Source of the DNA: Streptomyces sp. SCL15-4
GTDB taxonomy: Bacteria > Actinomycetota > Actinomycetes > Streptomycetales > Streptomycetaceae
NCBI RefSeq assembly: GCF_033366695.1
Contig: NZ_JAOBTQ010000001.1
Coordinates: forward strand, 2,480,001 to 2,544,000
Length of the DNA stretch: 64,000 nucleotides
Direction: 5' to 3'
A model generated the notes under the pieces. That model saw only the letters and a list, made by a program, of their open reading frames with translations. It was not told the origin of the DNA and ran no database searches. This document shows, one piece after another, positions 50,079 to 58,339 of this stretch. The translations under genes were made by a program, and so were the position numbers. Within the stretch, counting starts at the first letter, position 1. Every line of letters starts with the position of its first letter.

Positions 50079-52045
50079 GACCGCAGCACCGCCACGCCGT
50101 AGCGGCCGAGGGTGACCGCGTCCGTGACGTCCGCGTCGCCGAGCAGGTCGCGGTGGGTGCCCGGGACCGGGACGGTGACCGGCTCCCGCCCGTGGTTCAG
50201 CAGGAACAGCAGCCCGCCCCGGCGCACCGCCTCCACTCCCCGCGGCAGCCCGTCCAGCACCGGCCGGACGCCGGCCCCGGCGGCGATGCCGGCCAGCAGG
50301 GAGCGCAGGGCCTCCGGTTCGGGCAGCGTGGACAGGTACCAGGCGCGGCCCCGGCGCAGCACGGCGGGCAGCCCGTCGAGTTCGCCGCCCCGGTAGGGCA
50401 CGGTCTCGGCGGCGCCGGGCTCCGGCTCGATCTCCTCCGACCACAGCGTGCCGCGGAAGCCCTCGCAGCCGACGGTCTCCCCCGCCTCCAGCGGCCACCA
50501 CTCGTGCAGGGTGCGGATGCCGAACAGCTCGCGCAGCCGGGCGTCCATGCCGCCGGGGCGGACCCGGTCGTCGCGGTCGACGACGCCGGTGAGGAAGCCG
50601 CTGACGAGGGTGCCGCCACCGCCGGTGTACGCGAGGAGGTTGTCGACGGCGGAGTCGGTGAGGAGGTACAGCTGCGGGGCGACGACGAGCCGGTAGCCGG
50701 ACAGGTCGTCTTCCGGGTGGGCGAAGTCGGCGGTGAGGTGGGCCTCCCACAGGGCGCGGTGCCAGGCGGTGAGCACCTCGGGCAGGTCGAACCGGGTGGA
50801 CAGGCGTCCTTCGTGGTCGCCGGCCCACCAGGAGTCCCAGTCGTGCAGGATCGCCACGTCGGCGGTGATCCTGGTACCGCAGACCTGGTCCGCGATCCGG
50901 GCCAGGTCGGCGCCGAGCCGCTTGACCTCCTGGTGGGTGCGGCCCTCTGGGCCCGCGTGGCCGAGCATGCCGGAGTGGAACTTCTCGGCGCCCTGCCGGG
51001 ACTGGCGCCACTGGAAGTAGCAGACGGCGTCGGCGCCGCGGGCGACGGCCTGGAGGGACCACAGGCGGTTCAGGCCGCGCGGCTTGGGGTGGTTCGCGCC
51101 GCGCCAGTTGACCGGTCCGGCCGCCTGTTCCATCAGCATCCACGGCCCGCGCGCCTGCGACCGGGTGAGGTCCTGCACCAGCGCTCCGGCCTGCGCGCCC
51201 AGCGGGTCGCGCGGGTCGGGATACAGGTCGACGGAGACGACGTCCTCCTCGCGGGCCCAGCGCCAGCCGTCCTGCCCGGTCCACAGCGGCATGAAGTTGG
51301 TGGTCACGGGCAGCCGCGGGGTGTGCCGGCGGACGATGTCCCGCTCGGCGGTGTAGCACTCCAGGAGCATGTCGGAGGTGAACCGCCGGAAGTCCAGCAC
51401 CTGGCCGGGGTTCTTCATGTAGTGCGGCCGGCGCGGCGGCAGGATGCCGTCCCAGGTGTCGTAGCCCTGGCTCCAGAAGGCCGTGCCCCAGGCCGCGTTG
51501 AGTGCGTCCAGGCTGCCGTACCGCTCCCGGAGCCAGCGGCGGAAGGCGGCGGCGGCCTCGTCGCCGTAGTCGAAGGTGCAGTACTCGTTGTTGATGTGCC
51601 ACATGATGAGCGCCGGGTGGCCGGCGTACCGGGCGGCCAGGTCCTCGGTGATGGCGGCGGCGTACCGGCGGTAGGTGGCGCTGGAGTGCGAGAAGTGCTG
51701 CCGGCCGCCCCACCACTCGGTCCGGCCGTCGGCGTCCCGGGGCAGGGTGTCCGGGTGCAGCCGGCCCAGCCAGGGCGGCGGGGAGGAGGTGGGCGTGGCG
51801 AGGACGACACCGATGCCGTGCTCGTGCAGCAGGTCCATCAGCCGGTCCAGCCAGCCGAACTCCCGTGCTCCCGGCTCCGGTTCGAGTCGCGACCAGGAGA
51901 ACACGCCGACCGTGACGGAGTTGACCCCGGCCTCCCTCATCAGCCGGACGTCCTCGTGCCAGGTCTCCTCCGGCCACTGCTCGGGGTTGTAGTCGCCGCC
52001 GAAGAGGATGCGGCCGCGGGTGGCGTCGGCGAGGGTCGGCTTCAT
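50075..52045 (-). CDS. GH42 beta-galactosidase, intracellular
   Basis: The 656-aa product has the GH42 start G-G-D-Y-N-P-E-Q-W, acid/base Glu154 in W-H-I-N-N-E-Y and nucleophile Glu306 in L-M-E-Q-A-A-G, then the trimerisation and C-terminal beta domains of the family. There is no signal peptide, so the enzyme is cytoplasmic. It probably removes beta-galactose from imported xyloglucan oligosaccharides. Its start overlaps the GH74 stop by 4 bp and its stop overlaps the GH95 start. Confidence 0.94.
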   Translation of the reverse strand: MKPTLADATRGRILFGGDYNPEQWPEETWHEDVRLMREAGVNSVTVGVFSWSRLEPEPGAREFGWLDRLMDLLHEHGIGVVLATPTSSPPPWLGRLHPDTLPRDADGRTEWWGGRQHFSHSSATYRRYAAAITEDLAARYAGHPALIMWHINNEYCTFDYGDEAAAAFRRWLRERYGSLDALNAAWGTAFWSQGYDTWDGILPPRRPHYMKNPGQVLDFRRFTSDMLLECYTAERDIVRRHTPRLPVTTNFMPLWTGQDGWRWAREEDVVSVDLYPDPRDPLGAQAGALVQDLTRSQARGPWMLMEQAAGPVNWRGANHPKPRGLNRLWSLQAVARGADAVCYFQWRQSRQGAEKFHSGMLGHAGPEGRTHQEVKRLGADLARIADQVCGTRITADVAILHDWDSWWAGDHEGRLSTRFDLPEVLTAWHRALWEAHLTADFAHPEDDLSGYRLVVAPQLYLLTDSAVDNLLAYTGGGGTLVSGFLTGVVDRDDRVRPGGMDARLRELFGIRTLHEWWPLEAGETVGCEGFRGTLWSEEIEPEPGAAETVPYRGGELDGLPAVLRRGRAWYLSTLPEPEALRSLLAGIAAGAGVRPVLDGLPRGVEAVRRGGLLFLLNHGREPVTVPVPGTHRDLLGDADVTDAVTLGRYGVAVLRS

Positions 52046-54222
52046 GCGGGCTCCCCGTACTGGATGCCCCGCCCGTTGGTGGCGAGGTAGACCCGGCCGT
52101 ACAGGCGCGGGTCGCCGGTGACGGCCTGTCCGGTCCAGCCCCACTGGTGGGCGTCGTCGTTGACCCGGACCCAGGTGCGGCCCTCGTCGTCGGAGCGCAG
52201 GACGGCGACGCCGGAGCCGGTGAGCGCGCCCACCTGGTAGAGGGCCGGGTAGCGGGCGCCGGGGGCGGCCTTGCCGAACCCGAGCGTGTACGAGGCCCGG
52301 ACGCCGTCGACCCGGGCGAAGCCCGCTCCGGCGTCGGTGGACCGGTACAACCCGTCCTCCTTGCCGCTCACCCACAGGTCGCCCGTCCGCCCCGGGGCCA
52401 CGGCCAGCTGGAACTGGCTGTCGCCGGACGGCAGATGCCCGGACCGGGCGACGAAGGTGCGACCGTGATCGGTGCTGGCGTACAGGGTCCCGGTGGCGGT
52501 GGCGTAGGCGTAGAAGACGGCCGGGTCGACGGGGTCGGCGACCGGCGTGGCCCCCTTGGGGAAGGAGGGCACCTCGGTCCAGGTCCGCCCGCCGTCCGCC
52601 GACCGGTGGGCCGGGTACGCGGTCCCGTCCCAGTGCACGAACGTCCACAGCAGCACCGCGCCGTCGGCGCCGGCCGCGATCGGCCCGGGCGCGTCCTCGG
52701 CGAGGGCGGGCTGGGCCGGGAAGGGCGTCCAGGTGCGTCCGCCGTCGGTGGAAAAGGCGCCGTTGCCGTTCTCGCCCCATCCGGTGCGCACGACGTACGA
52801 CGGTTTCGCCGCGGCCAGCGCGAGTCCGGTCGCCGTGCCGAAGACGGGGTTGGTGGCCATGCCGGTCTTCGGGGAGGCGGTCAGCCGTTCGTGGTACAGC
52901 ACCCCGATGTCCCCGTTGCCGCTGATCAGATGGGCCGGGCCGGCGGGCGGCGAGATCAGCTGCCGGACCGAGGTCTCCTCCAGGCCGCGGACCCGGGGCG
53001 TCCAGTGGACGAGGTCACGGGTGCCGTAGACGGTGGCGCCGGTGCCGTAGAGGATGTGCGCGCTGTCGTACGGGTCCACGGCGACGGCCTGGATCCACCA
53101 GCCGAACTTCGGGCTGTCCGCGCCCCAGTCGAGATACGGCGTCTCGGACACGTCGAGGACGGCGGTGTCCTTCAGGGAGACCCAGCTGCGGCCCGAGTCG
53201 GTGCTGCGGTACAGCGTGTCGACCGCCGACCAGCGGTTGTTGGTGGAGACGACGACCGTGCCGGGACGGTGGGCGGCCACGGCGATCCCGCCGTAGCCGA
53301 AGGTGTCGCCACCGCCCGGGACGACCGGGGTGACGTCGGTCCAGGCGCCGGTGGTCGTGTCCAGCTTGTGCACGCTGCCGGTGCTCTGGCCGTTCGGGCC
53401 GGGCGCGTCGGCGTAGGTGACGTACAGCTCGTGGGCGCGGGAGTCGTGGGCGGCGCGGACGGGGACCTTGGCGCTGGCGCCGGCGGGCTGTCCGGGGACG
53501 GCCTCCCAGGTGGTGCCGTCGGTGGTGCGGTACAGGTTCGGGTGCGCGGCGGTGCCGTCGCCGTCGCCCCAGCCGGCGTAGACGGCGCGGCCGGCGGCGA
53601 CGAGCAGGGTGACGCCCTGGCCGCTGCCGCTCGGCGTGCCCGGGAACCCGGACTGCCTCGCCCAGGTCCCGCCCCGGTCGGTCGACCTCAGCAGCCCGTC
53701 ATGGCGGGTGCCGAGCCACAGGGTGTCGCTGTCGCGGGGGTCGACGAGGAGCCGTTCGCCGGTGCCGCGGCCGTCCTCGTTGGCGCCGAGCGGGACGGGG
53801 AGGGCGGTGCGGTGCCAGGTGCGGCCGCGGTCCTCGGAGCGCAGCAGGGCTCCGTTGCCGGCCCAGGGCTGGGCGTACGTGCCGAGGGCCAGGTAGAGCC
53901 GGCCGGGGTGGGCCGGGTCGACGGCCAGGGCCTCCACGCCGAGCAGGTTCCAGTCGTCCCAGCCGAGGTGGTCGGTCAGCGGGGTCCAGCGGTCGGTGTC
54001 CCGGTCCCAGCGGTAGGCGCCGCCGATGTCGGTGCGGGCGTAGGCCAGGCCGGGGGCGGTGGGGTGGAAGAGGAGGCCGGTGACGAATCCGGTACCGCCG
54101 ATGACCGCGGTGCGCCAGCGGTACGGGTGCCGCTCGGCTTCGGCGGCGTGTACGGGTGTGGGCAGGGTTGCCAGTGCGGCGGCTGCCGCCGTTCCGGCGA
54201 GAACGGTTCTGCGGGTGGGCAT
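52042..54222 (-). CDS. Secreted GH74 xyloglucanase
   Basis: The 726-aa product begins M-P-T-R-R-T-V-L-A-G, a Tat-like signal with A-H-A cleavage near residue 26. It then forms the two seven-bladed beta-propellers of GH74, with repeated sialidase-type S-x-D-x-G-x-T-W motifs. The conserved Y-A-R-T-D-I-G-G-A-Y-R-W contains Asp65, the expected catalytic residue. GH74 members are nearly all xyloglucan-specific, so this gene defines the probable substrate of the locus. There is no carbohydrate-binding module. It lies 141 bp after the second permease gene, a gap holding a structured repeat element. Confidence 0.94.
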   Translation of the reverse strand: MPTRRTVLAGTAAAAALATLPTPVHAAEAERHPYRWRTAVIGGTGFVTGLLFHPTAPGLAYARTDIGGAYRWDRDTDRWTPLTDHLGWDDWNLLGVEALAVDPAHPGRLYLALGTYAQPWAGNGALLRSEDRGRTWHRTALPVPLGANEDGRGTGERLLVDPRDSDTLWLGTRHDGLLRSTDRGGTWARQSGFPGTPSGSGQGVTLLVAAGRAVYAGWGDGDGTAAHPNLYRTTDGTTWEAVPGQPAGASAKVPVRAAHDSRAHELYVTYADAPGPNGQSTGSVHKLDTTTGAWTDVTPVVPGGGDTFGYGGIAVAAHRPGTVVVSTNNRWSAVDTLYRSTDSGRSWVSLKDTAVLDVSETPYLDWGADSPKFGWWIQAVAVDPYDSAHILYGTGATVYGTRDLVHWTPRVRGLEETSVRQLISPPAGPAHLISGNGDIGVLYHERLTASPKTGMATNPVFGTATGLALAAAKPSYVVRTGWGENGNGAFSTDGGRTWTPFPAQPALAEDAPGPIAAGADGAVLLWTFVHWDGTAYPAHRSADGGRTWTEVPSFPKGATPVADPVDPAVFYAYATATGTLYASTDHGRTFVARSGHLPSGDSQFQLAVAPGRTGDLWVSGKEDGLYRSTDAGAGFARVDGVRASYTLGFGKAAPGARYPALYQVGALTGSGVAVLRSDDEGRTWVRVNDDAHQWGWTGQAVTGDPRLYGRVYLATNGRGIQYGEPA

Positions 54223-54262
54223 GGGGTACCTCGGGTGGGGAGTCTGGGTGGGTGGTGCGGTG

Positions 54263-54350
54263 CTGGGGCAGCGCCCCGTAAGGGGTGCGGGGAACTGCGC
54301 GATCAGCCACGACGGACCCGCGGTCGCCGGCGAACCGCACCGCCCCTTCG
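54263..54350. repeat. Streptomyces-type intergenic structured element
   Basis: It contains GCGCCCCGTAAGGGGTGCGG followed by GGAACTGCGCGATCAGCCAC, which I recognise as a sequence that recurs between genes in many Streptomyces chromosomes. AAGGGG (54280-54285) and TGCGG can pair with CCGCA and CCCCTT (54335-54348) with a 3-base bulge. It lies inside the operon between the permease and GH74 genes. Role unknown; it may stabilise or partly end the transcript. Confidence 0.55.
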
Positions 54351-54363
54351 CAGCGCGCCCCCG

Positions 54364-55311
54364 TCAGCCCTTCACCGCTCCGGTCAGCATCCCCTTGCGG
54401 AAATGCTTCTGGACGAACGGCGAGAGGACGGCCACCGGCAGCAGGGCCAGCACCATCACCGCCATCTGGATGGCCAGCGGCGACAACTGGCCGGTGTTGA
54501 TCTGGGCCGACAGCCCCACCGGCCGTTCCTGCTTCTGCACCAGCTGGATCATCACGTTCTGCAGCGGCATCTTCTTCTGGTCGGTCAGATAGATCGACGC
54601 GTTGAACCAGGCGCTCCAGTACCCGACCGCGTAGAACAGCGTGATCACCGCCAGCACGGCCCGGGACAGCGGCAGCACGATCCGCCACAGGATCCGCCAG
54701 TCCCCCGCCCCGTCGATCCGCGCGCTGTCGACGAGTTCGGGCGAGATGCCCATGAAGAACCCGCGCAGCACCAGGATGTTGAACACGCTCACCGCGCTCG
54801 GCAGGATCAGCGCCAGATAGGTGTCGGTGAGCCCGAGCGCCTGCACCAGCAGGTACGTCGGGATGAGCCCGGCGCCGAAGAACATCGTGGCGAGCAGGGT
54901 CATCAGGATCCAGCGGTGGCCCAGCGAGTCCCGCCGGGACAGGCCGTACGCGCACAGCACCGACACTGTCATGCTGAACAGCGTGCCGACGAGGGTCACC
55001 CCGATGCTGACCAGCGCGGCCCGCTGCACCTGGCCGCCGCCGAGCAGTTCCTGGTAGGCGACGAACGTGATGCCCCTGGGGACCACCACGAGTCCGCCCG
55101 TCTCGTCGATGACCTTCTTCGGCGACAGGCTGGTGACGACCACGATCCACAGCGGGAACAGCACGGCGAAGCACGCGATCCCGAGGACCAGTCCCTTTCC
55201 GGCGAGCCCGGCCTTCGCCGGCTCCTCCTCCCACACCGGCCGGGGCGGCGCGGCCCAGCGGCTCCGCTCGCGCACGCCCTCCGGCGCCGGCCGGTCGACC
55301 ACGGCGCTCAC
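54364..55311 (-). CDS. Carbohydrate ABC transporter permease (LplC/MalG type)
   Basis: The 315-aa inner-membrane protein has six predicted spans and the permease EAA-type loop near V-D-S-A-R-I-D-G-A-G-D-W-R-I-L-W-R-I-V-L-P, where the ATPase docks. GTG 55311 overlaps the stop of the first permease gene by 4 bp. It belongs to the polysaccharide-type (LplB/LplC) permease group, which handles larger oligosaccharides. No ATPase gene is present; in Streptomyces a shared MsiK-like ATPase often serves such systems. Confidence 0.93.
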   Translation of the reverse strand: MSAVVDRPAPEGVRERSRWAAPPRPVWEEEPAKAGLAGKGLVLGIACFAVLFPLWIVVVTSLSPKKVIDETGGLVVVPRGITFVAYQELLGGGQVQRAALVSIGVTLVGTLFSMTVSVLCAYGLSRRDSLGHRWILMTLLATMFFGAGLIPTYLLVQALGLTDTYLALILPSAVSVFNILVLRGFFMGISPELVDSARIDGAGDWRILWRIVLPLSRAVLAVITLFYAVGYWSAWFNASIYLTDQKKMPLQNVMIQLVQKQERPVGLSAQINTGQLSPLAIQMAVMVLALLPVAVLSPFVQKHFRKGMLTGAVKG

Positions 55312-56324
55312 TTCTCGTACACCCCCTGCTCGCCCATCAGATGGGCCACCTTGTTCGCCACGAGGACGAGGGTCAGTCCGACGACGCCCTTGATCAGGCC
55401 GGCCGCCGCCGCGTAGCTGAAGTCCTGGTTGCGGATGCCGTTCCACCACACGTAGGTGTCGAGCACCTCGGAGGCGTCCGGGCCGACCGCCTGCCGCTGG
55501 AGCAGGAACTGCTCGAAGCCGACGGTGAGGGCGTCGCCGACGCGCAGCACCAGCAGCAGGGCGATCACCGGCCGCAGCGCGGGCAGCGTGATGTGCCACA
55601 TGCGGCGCCAGCGCCCGGCGCCGTCCATCGCGGCGGCCTCGTATAGGTCGTTGGAGACGGCGGCGAGGGCCGCGAGGAAGACGATGACGCCCCAGCCCGC
55701 GTCCTTCCAGACCATCTCGGCGGTCACCAGGTACTTGAAGACCGAGGGGTCGGTCATGATGTCGAAGCCCGGGTGCCCGTGTTCGCGCAGGGTCTGGGCG
55801 AGGACGCCGGCGCCGCCGAAGATCTGCTGGAAGACGGTGACGACCAGCACCCAGGAGAAGAAGTGCGGCAGATACATGATCGCCTGGGCGACCGCGCGGA
55901 CCCGGGGCCGGATCACGCTGTTGATCAGCAGCGCCAGCGCGACGGGGATGGGGAAGAACAGCACCAGTTGGAGGGAGAACAGGACGAACGTGTTCTGCAC
56001 GGCGTGCCAGAACTCGGAGTCCTCGAAGACGCGCTGGAACTGCTCGAAGCCGACCCAGGGGCTCTGGAAGACGGCGATGAAGCCGTTGTCGCTGAGGTAG
56101 GGGTCGTAGTCCTGGAAGGCGACGACGTTGCCGAGGATCGGGATGTAGTTGAAGACCAGGAGCAGCAGCACCACCGGCAGGGCCATCAGGATCAGGGTGC
56201 GGTCGCGCCGGAACCTGGTCCGCAGGCCGGGTCCCCGGGTGCGCTCGCGGCGGCCGGTGGCGCTCCCGGACGCCGCCGGGGCGCGCTTCGCGCCGGCCTC
56301 GCTGCGGGGGACGGTGCTGGTCAT
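55308..56324 (-). CDS. Carbohydrate ABC transporter permease (LplB type)
   Basis: The 338-aa product has a basic ~42-residue start then six spans, the first containing F-N-Y-I-P-I-L-G, characteristic of LplB-type permeases, and the docking loop E-A-A-A-M-D-G-A-G-R-W-R-R-M-W-H-I-T-L-P. It is coupled on both sides by 4-bp overlaps with the binding-protein and second permease genes. Confidence 0.94.
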   Translation of the reverse strand: MTSTVPRSEAGAKRAPAASGSATGRRERTRGPGLRTRFRRDRTLILMALPVVLLLLVFNYIPILGNVVAFQDYDPYLSDNGFIAVFQSPWVGFEQFQRVFEDSEFWHAVQNTFVLFSLQLVLFFPIPVALALLINSVIRPRVRAVAQAIMYLPHFFSWVLVVTVFQQIFGGAGVLAQTLREHGHPGFDIMTDPSVFKYLVTAEMVWKDAGWGVIVFLAALAAVSNDLYEAAAMDGAGRWRRMWHITLPALRPVIALLLVLRVGDALTVGFEQFLLQRQAVGPDASEVLDTYVWWNGIRNQDFSYAAAAGLIKGVVGLTLVLVANKVAHLMGEQGVYEK

Positions 56325-58003
56325 TTCGCCGATCCGGTGTCGTCGAGCAGCTTGCGGTACCAGTCGCGCAGGTCGTCGCCGCCCCGCTTCTTCCACTCGG
56401 AGACCGCCTGCTGCACGTCGCCGATCTTCTTCCGGCCGCGTACGACGTCGTCCTCCAGCTGTTCGAAGTCGTCGGCGAGGTTGGACCAGCGGTTGGGTTC
56501 GGTGATCGTCAGGCCGTAGAAGGAGGACTTCTTGGTGAAGGCGCCCATGCGCTGCTGCCACTCGACCATGCCCCGGGTGACCTCGGGGAAGTCGGGGTGG
56601 GCGACGTACGCGGCGGGCTTGCCGGTGTAGTCGAAGGCGCCGAGGACCTCGTTGACGCCCTTGGTGGTCTTGGTGGGCACGCCCTTGGCCAGGGTGAAGT
56701 CGGTGCCCTCGACGCCGTACTCGGCGAGCAGGCGCTCCTTGGTGCCGTAGGGGGCGGCGCAGAAGTTGGCGATGGCGAGGAAGTCCTTGATCTTCTGCTC
56801 GGACGCCTTCTTGTTGACGAAGGTGAAGATGTTGGAGGGCTGGACGGCCCACAGCAGGGGGTCGCCGCCGTCGTGGGTGAAGATGTCCATCGCGGCCATC
56901 TCGAAGTCCGGGTTCTGCGCGCGCTGTTCGGAGGTCTTGCCGAACCAGTCGGACAGGTCCTGGTTGTAGACGAGGAGTTTGCCGGCGGTGAAGCGGGTGC
57001 CGGGCGGGTTGGTGGTCTTGCCGGCCTTGTCGTCGGGGTGGACCACGCCGGCGGCGAACAGCTTGCGGGCCCACTCCAGGGCTTCGAGGTACTCCTCGGT
57101 CTCGATCCGGTTGATCAGCTTGCCGCCCTGGAGGTTCCACCACAGCGCCTTGTCGCTGCCGCCCAGGACGCCGAAGGCGCTGAACGCGGTCCACTTCATG
57201 TCGGAGCAGGCCCACACCCCGCCCTTGGCGTCGGTGGCCTCCTTCGCCCAGGCCAGGAACTCGTCGGTGGTCTTGGGCGGCTGCCAGCCGTGCTTGTCGA
57301 AGACGTCCTTGCGGTAGAAGGGCGCGATGTTGGTGACGTAGGAGGCGGGCAGCGGGACGGCCCGCAGCCGGCCGCCGAAGATGGAGCGCTGCCAGGCGTC
57401 GGTGGGGACGGCCGCGAGGTTGGGGTAGTCCTTGGCCTTGTCGCCGGACAGGTACGGGCCGAGGTCGGCGAACTTGGCGTTGATGGCGCTGGGGATCTTG
57501 CCCATCAGGTTCCAGCCGGGGACGACCACGACGTCCGGGATGTCGCTGGAGGCGAGGATCGCGCCGAGCTTCTCGTCGTAGGTGTTGCCGTCCTGGTTCT
57601 GCCACTTGGTCCGGACGCCGATGGCCTCGTTCATGGCCTTGTAGTACGGGTTGCCGTTGTCCGGCGGAGTGCCCCACAGCGGTGCCATGATCGTCAGCTC
57701 GCCACCGCTGCCGAGCTTCTTCGGCACGGAGGTCTCGAGCCGGTCCATGGCCACGGCCTTGGTGAAGCCGGCCGCGGAGCCGTTCTTCGCGGGGATGTCC
57801 GGGGCGACGACGCTCGATGCCACGTACGCGGGGAGGAGCTTTTGGGCCGCCTTGCCGGAGGTGGTGCCTTCCTTGCGTCCCTCCTGTCCGCCGCCGCAGG
57901 CGGTGAGCAGCGGCAGTCCGCCGGCCACCGCCGCGGCGGCGACCGCGGTGGAGGCGAGGAAGCTTCTCCTGCTGGGGGCGGAGGAGGCGGCGTTCGGCGT
58001 CAT
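56321..58003 (-). CDS. Extracellular sugar-binding lipoprotein (LplA-type)
   Basis: The 560-aa product starts with S-R-R-S-F-L-A-S, a Tat-type twin-arginine signal, and ends its hydrophobic core with L-L-T-A-C-G, a lipobox. The mature domain is a large type-1 extracellular binding protein (about 525 residues, longer than the ~400 usual for MalE types), suited to longer oligosaccharides. It heads the minus-strand operon; a predicted promoter and a palindrome operator lie 105-160 bp upstream. Substrate inferred as xyloglucan oligosaccharides from the neighbouring enzymes. Confidence 0.94.
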   Translation of the reverse strand: MTPNAASSAPSRRSFLASTAVAAAAVAGGLPLLTACGGGQEGRKEGTTSGKAAQKLLPAYVASSVVAPDIPAKNGSAAGFTKAVAMDRLETSVPKKLGSGGELTIMAPLWGTPPDNGNPYYKAMNEAIGVRTKWQNQDGNTYDEKLGAILASSDIPDVVVVPGWNLMGKIPSAINAKFADLGPYLSGDKAKDYPNLAAVPTDAWQRSIFGGRLRAVPLPASYVTNIAPFYRKDVFDKHGWQPPKTTDEFLAWAKEATDAKGGVWACSDMKWTAFSAFGVLGGSDKALWWNLQGGKLINRIETEEYLEALEWARKLFAAGVVHPDDKAGKTTNPPGTRFTAGKLLVYNQDLSDWFGKTSEQRAQNPDFEMAAMDIFTHDGGDPLLWAVQPSNIFTFVNKKASEQKIKDFLAIANFCAAPYGTKERLLAEYGVEGTDFTLAKGVPTKTTKGVNEVLGAFDYTGKPAAYVAHPDFPEVTRGMVEWQQRMGAFTKKSSFYGLTITEPNRWSNLADDFEQLEDDVVRGRKKIGDVQQAVSEWKKRGGDDLRDWYRKLLDDTGSAK

Positions 58004-58108
58004 TGCGTCAACCCTTCATGGCGCACCAGGACACCCGGCGGTGGGCCGTCGGCTGCGGTGTCTTCAGTGGTTCGGCTGAGCGGAAGCGCTGAGGTGCGTG
58101 AACCGCAG

Positions 58109-58122
58109 TCGAAGCGCTTCGA
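58109..58122. promoter_or_regulatory. LacI-type operator, site 3 (SBP operon)
   Basis: TCGAAGCGCTTCGA, identical to site 1. On the minus strand it begins 10 bp after the -10 box TAACCT, so a bound repressor would block the start point. Confidence 0.88.
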
Positions 58123-58132
58123 TGTTGCTGCG

Positions 58133-58161
58133 AGGTTAAGTGAACACTTGGGGGTGCACAA
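58133..58161 (-). promoter_or_regulatory. Predicted promoter of the SBP-GH operon
   Basis: On the minus strand TTGTGC (58161-58156) and TAACCT (58138-58133) are spaced by exactly 17 bases, a good housekeeping-type promoter. Predicted start is about 58126, just ahead of operator site 3; the leader is ~120 bases. Confidence 0.6.
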
Positions 58162-58260
58162 GGGCCGATTCCAAGTTTCCTCGGATGCTCGGGACGCCTG
58201 CGGCCCATCGCCGTTCCTTGTCATGCGACGGAGAAGTCGGGCCTGTTTCCGCACGGCACC
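58162..58260. other. Centre of the divergent SBP/GH3 control region
   Basis: About 100 bases between the two promoters. No further palindrome copy was found. A partial half-site (GGAAGCGCT, 58082-58090) lies on the other side of operator 3, in the SBP leader. Confidence 0.4.
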
Positions 58261-58290
58261 TTGACACTCCGGCTTCCGCCCATCGAGCAT
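58261..58290 (+). promoter_or_regulatory. Possible GH3 promoter
   Basis: A perfect TTGACA (58261-58266) is followed after 18 bases by GAGCAT, a poor -10, which runs into operator site 4. The strong -35 and the operator position support the call. Confidence 0.4.
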
Positions 58291-58303
58291 CGAAGCGCTT
58301 CGA
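58290..58303. promoter_or_regulatory. LacI-type operator, site 4 (GH3 gene)
   Basis: TCGAAGCGCTTCGA, identical to sites 1 and 3, 36 bp before the GTG of the GH3 gene and 181 bp centre to centre from site 3. Confidence 0.88.
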
Positions 58304-58339
58304 AAGTGTCAGCCGCTCCATGCGCAAGGGGAACCTCTC

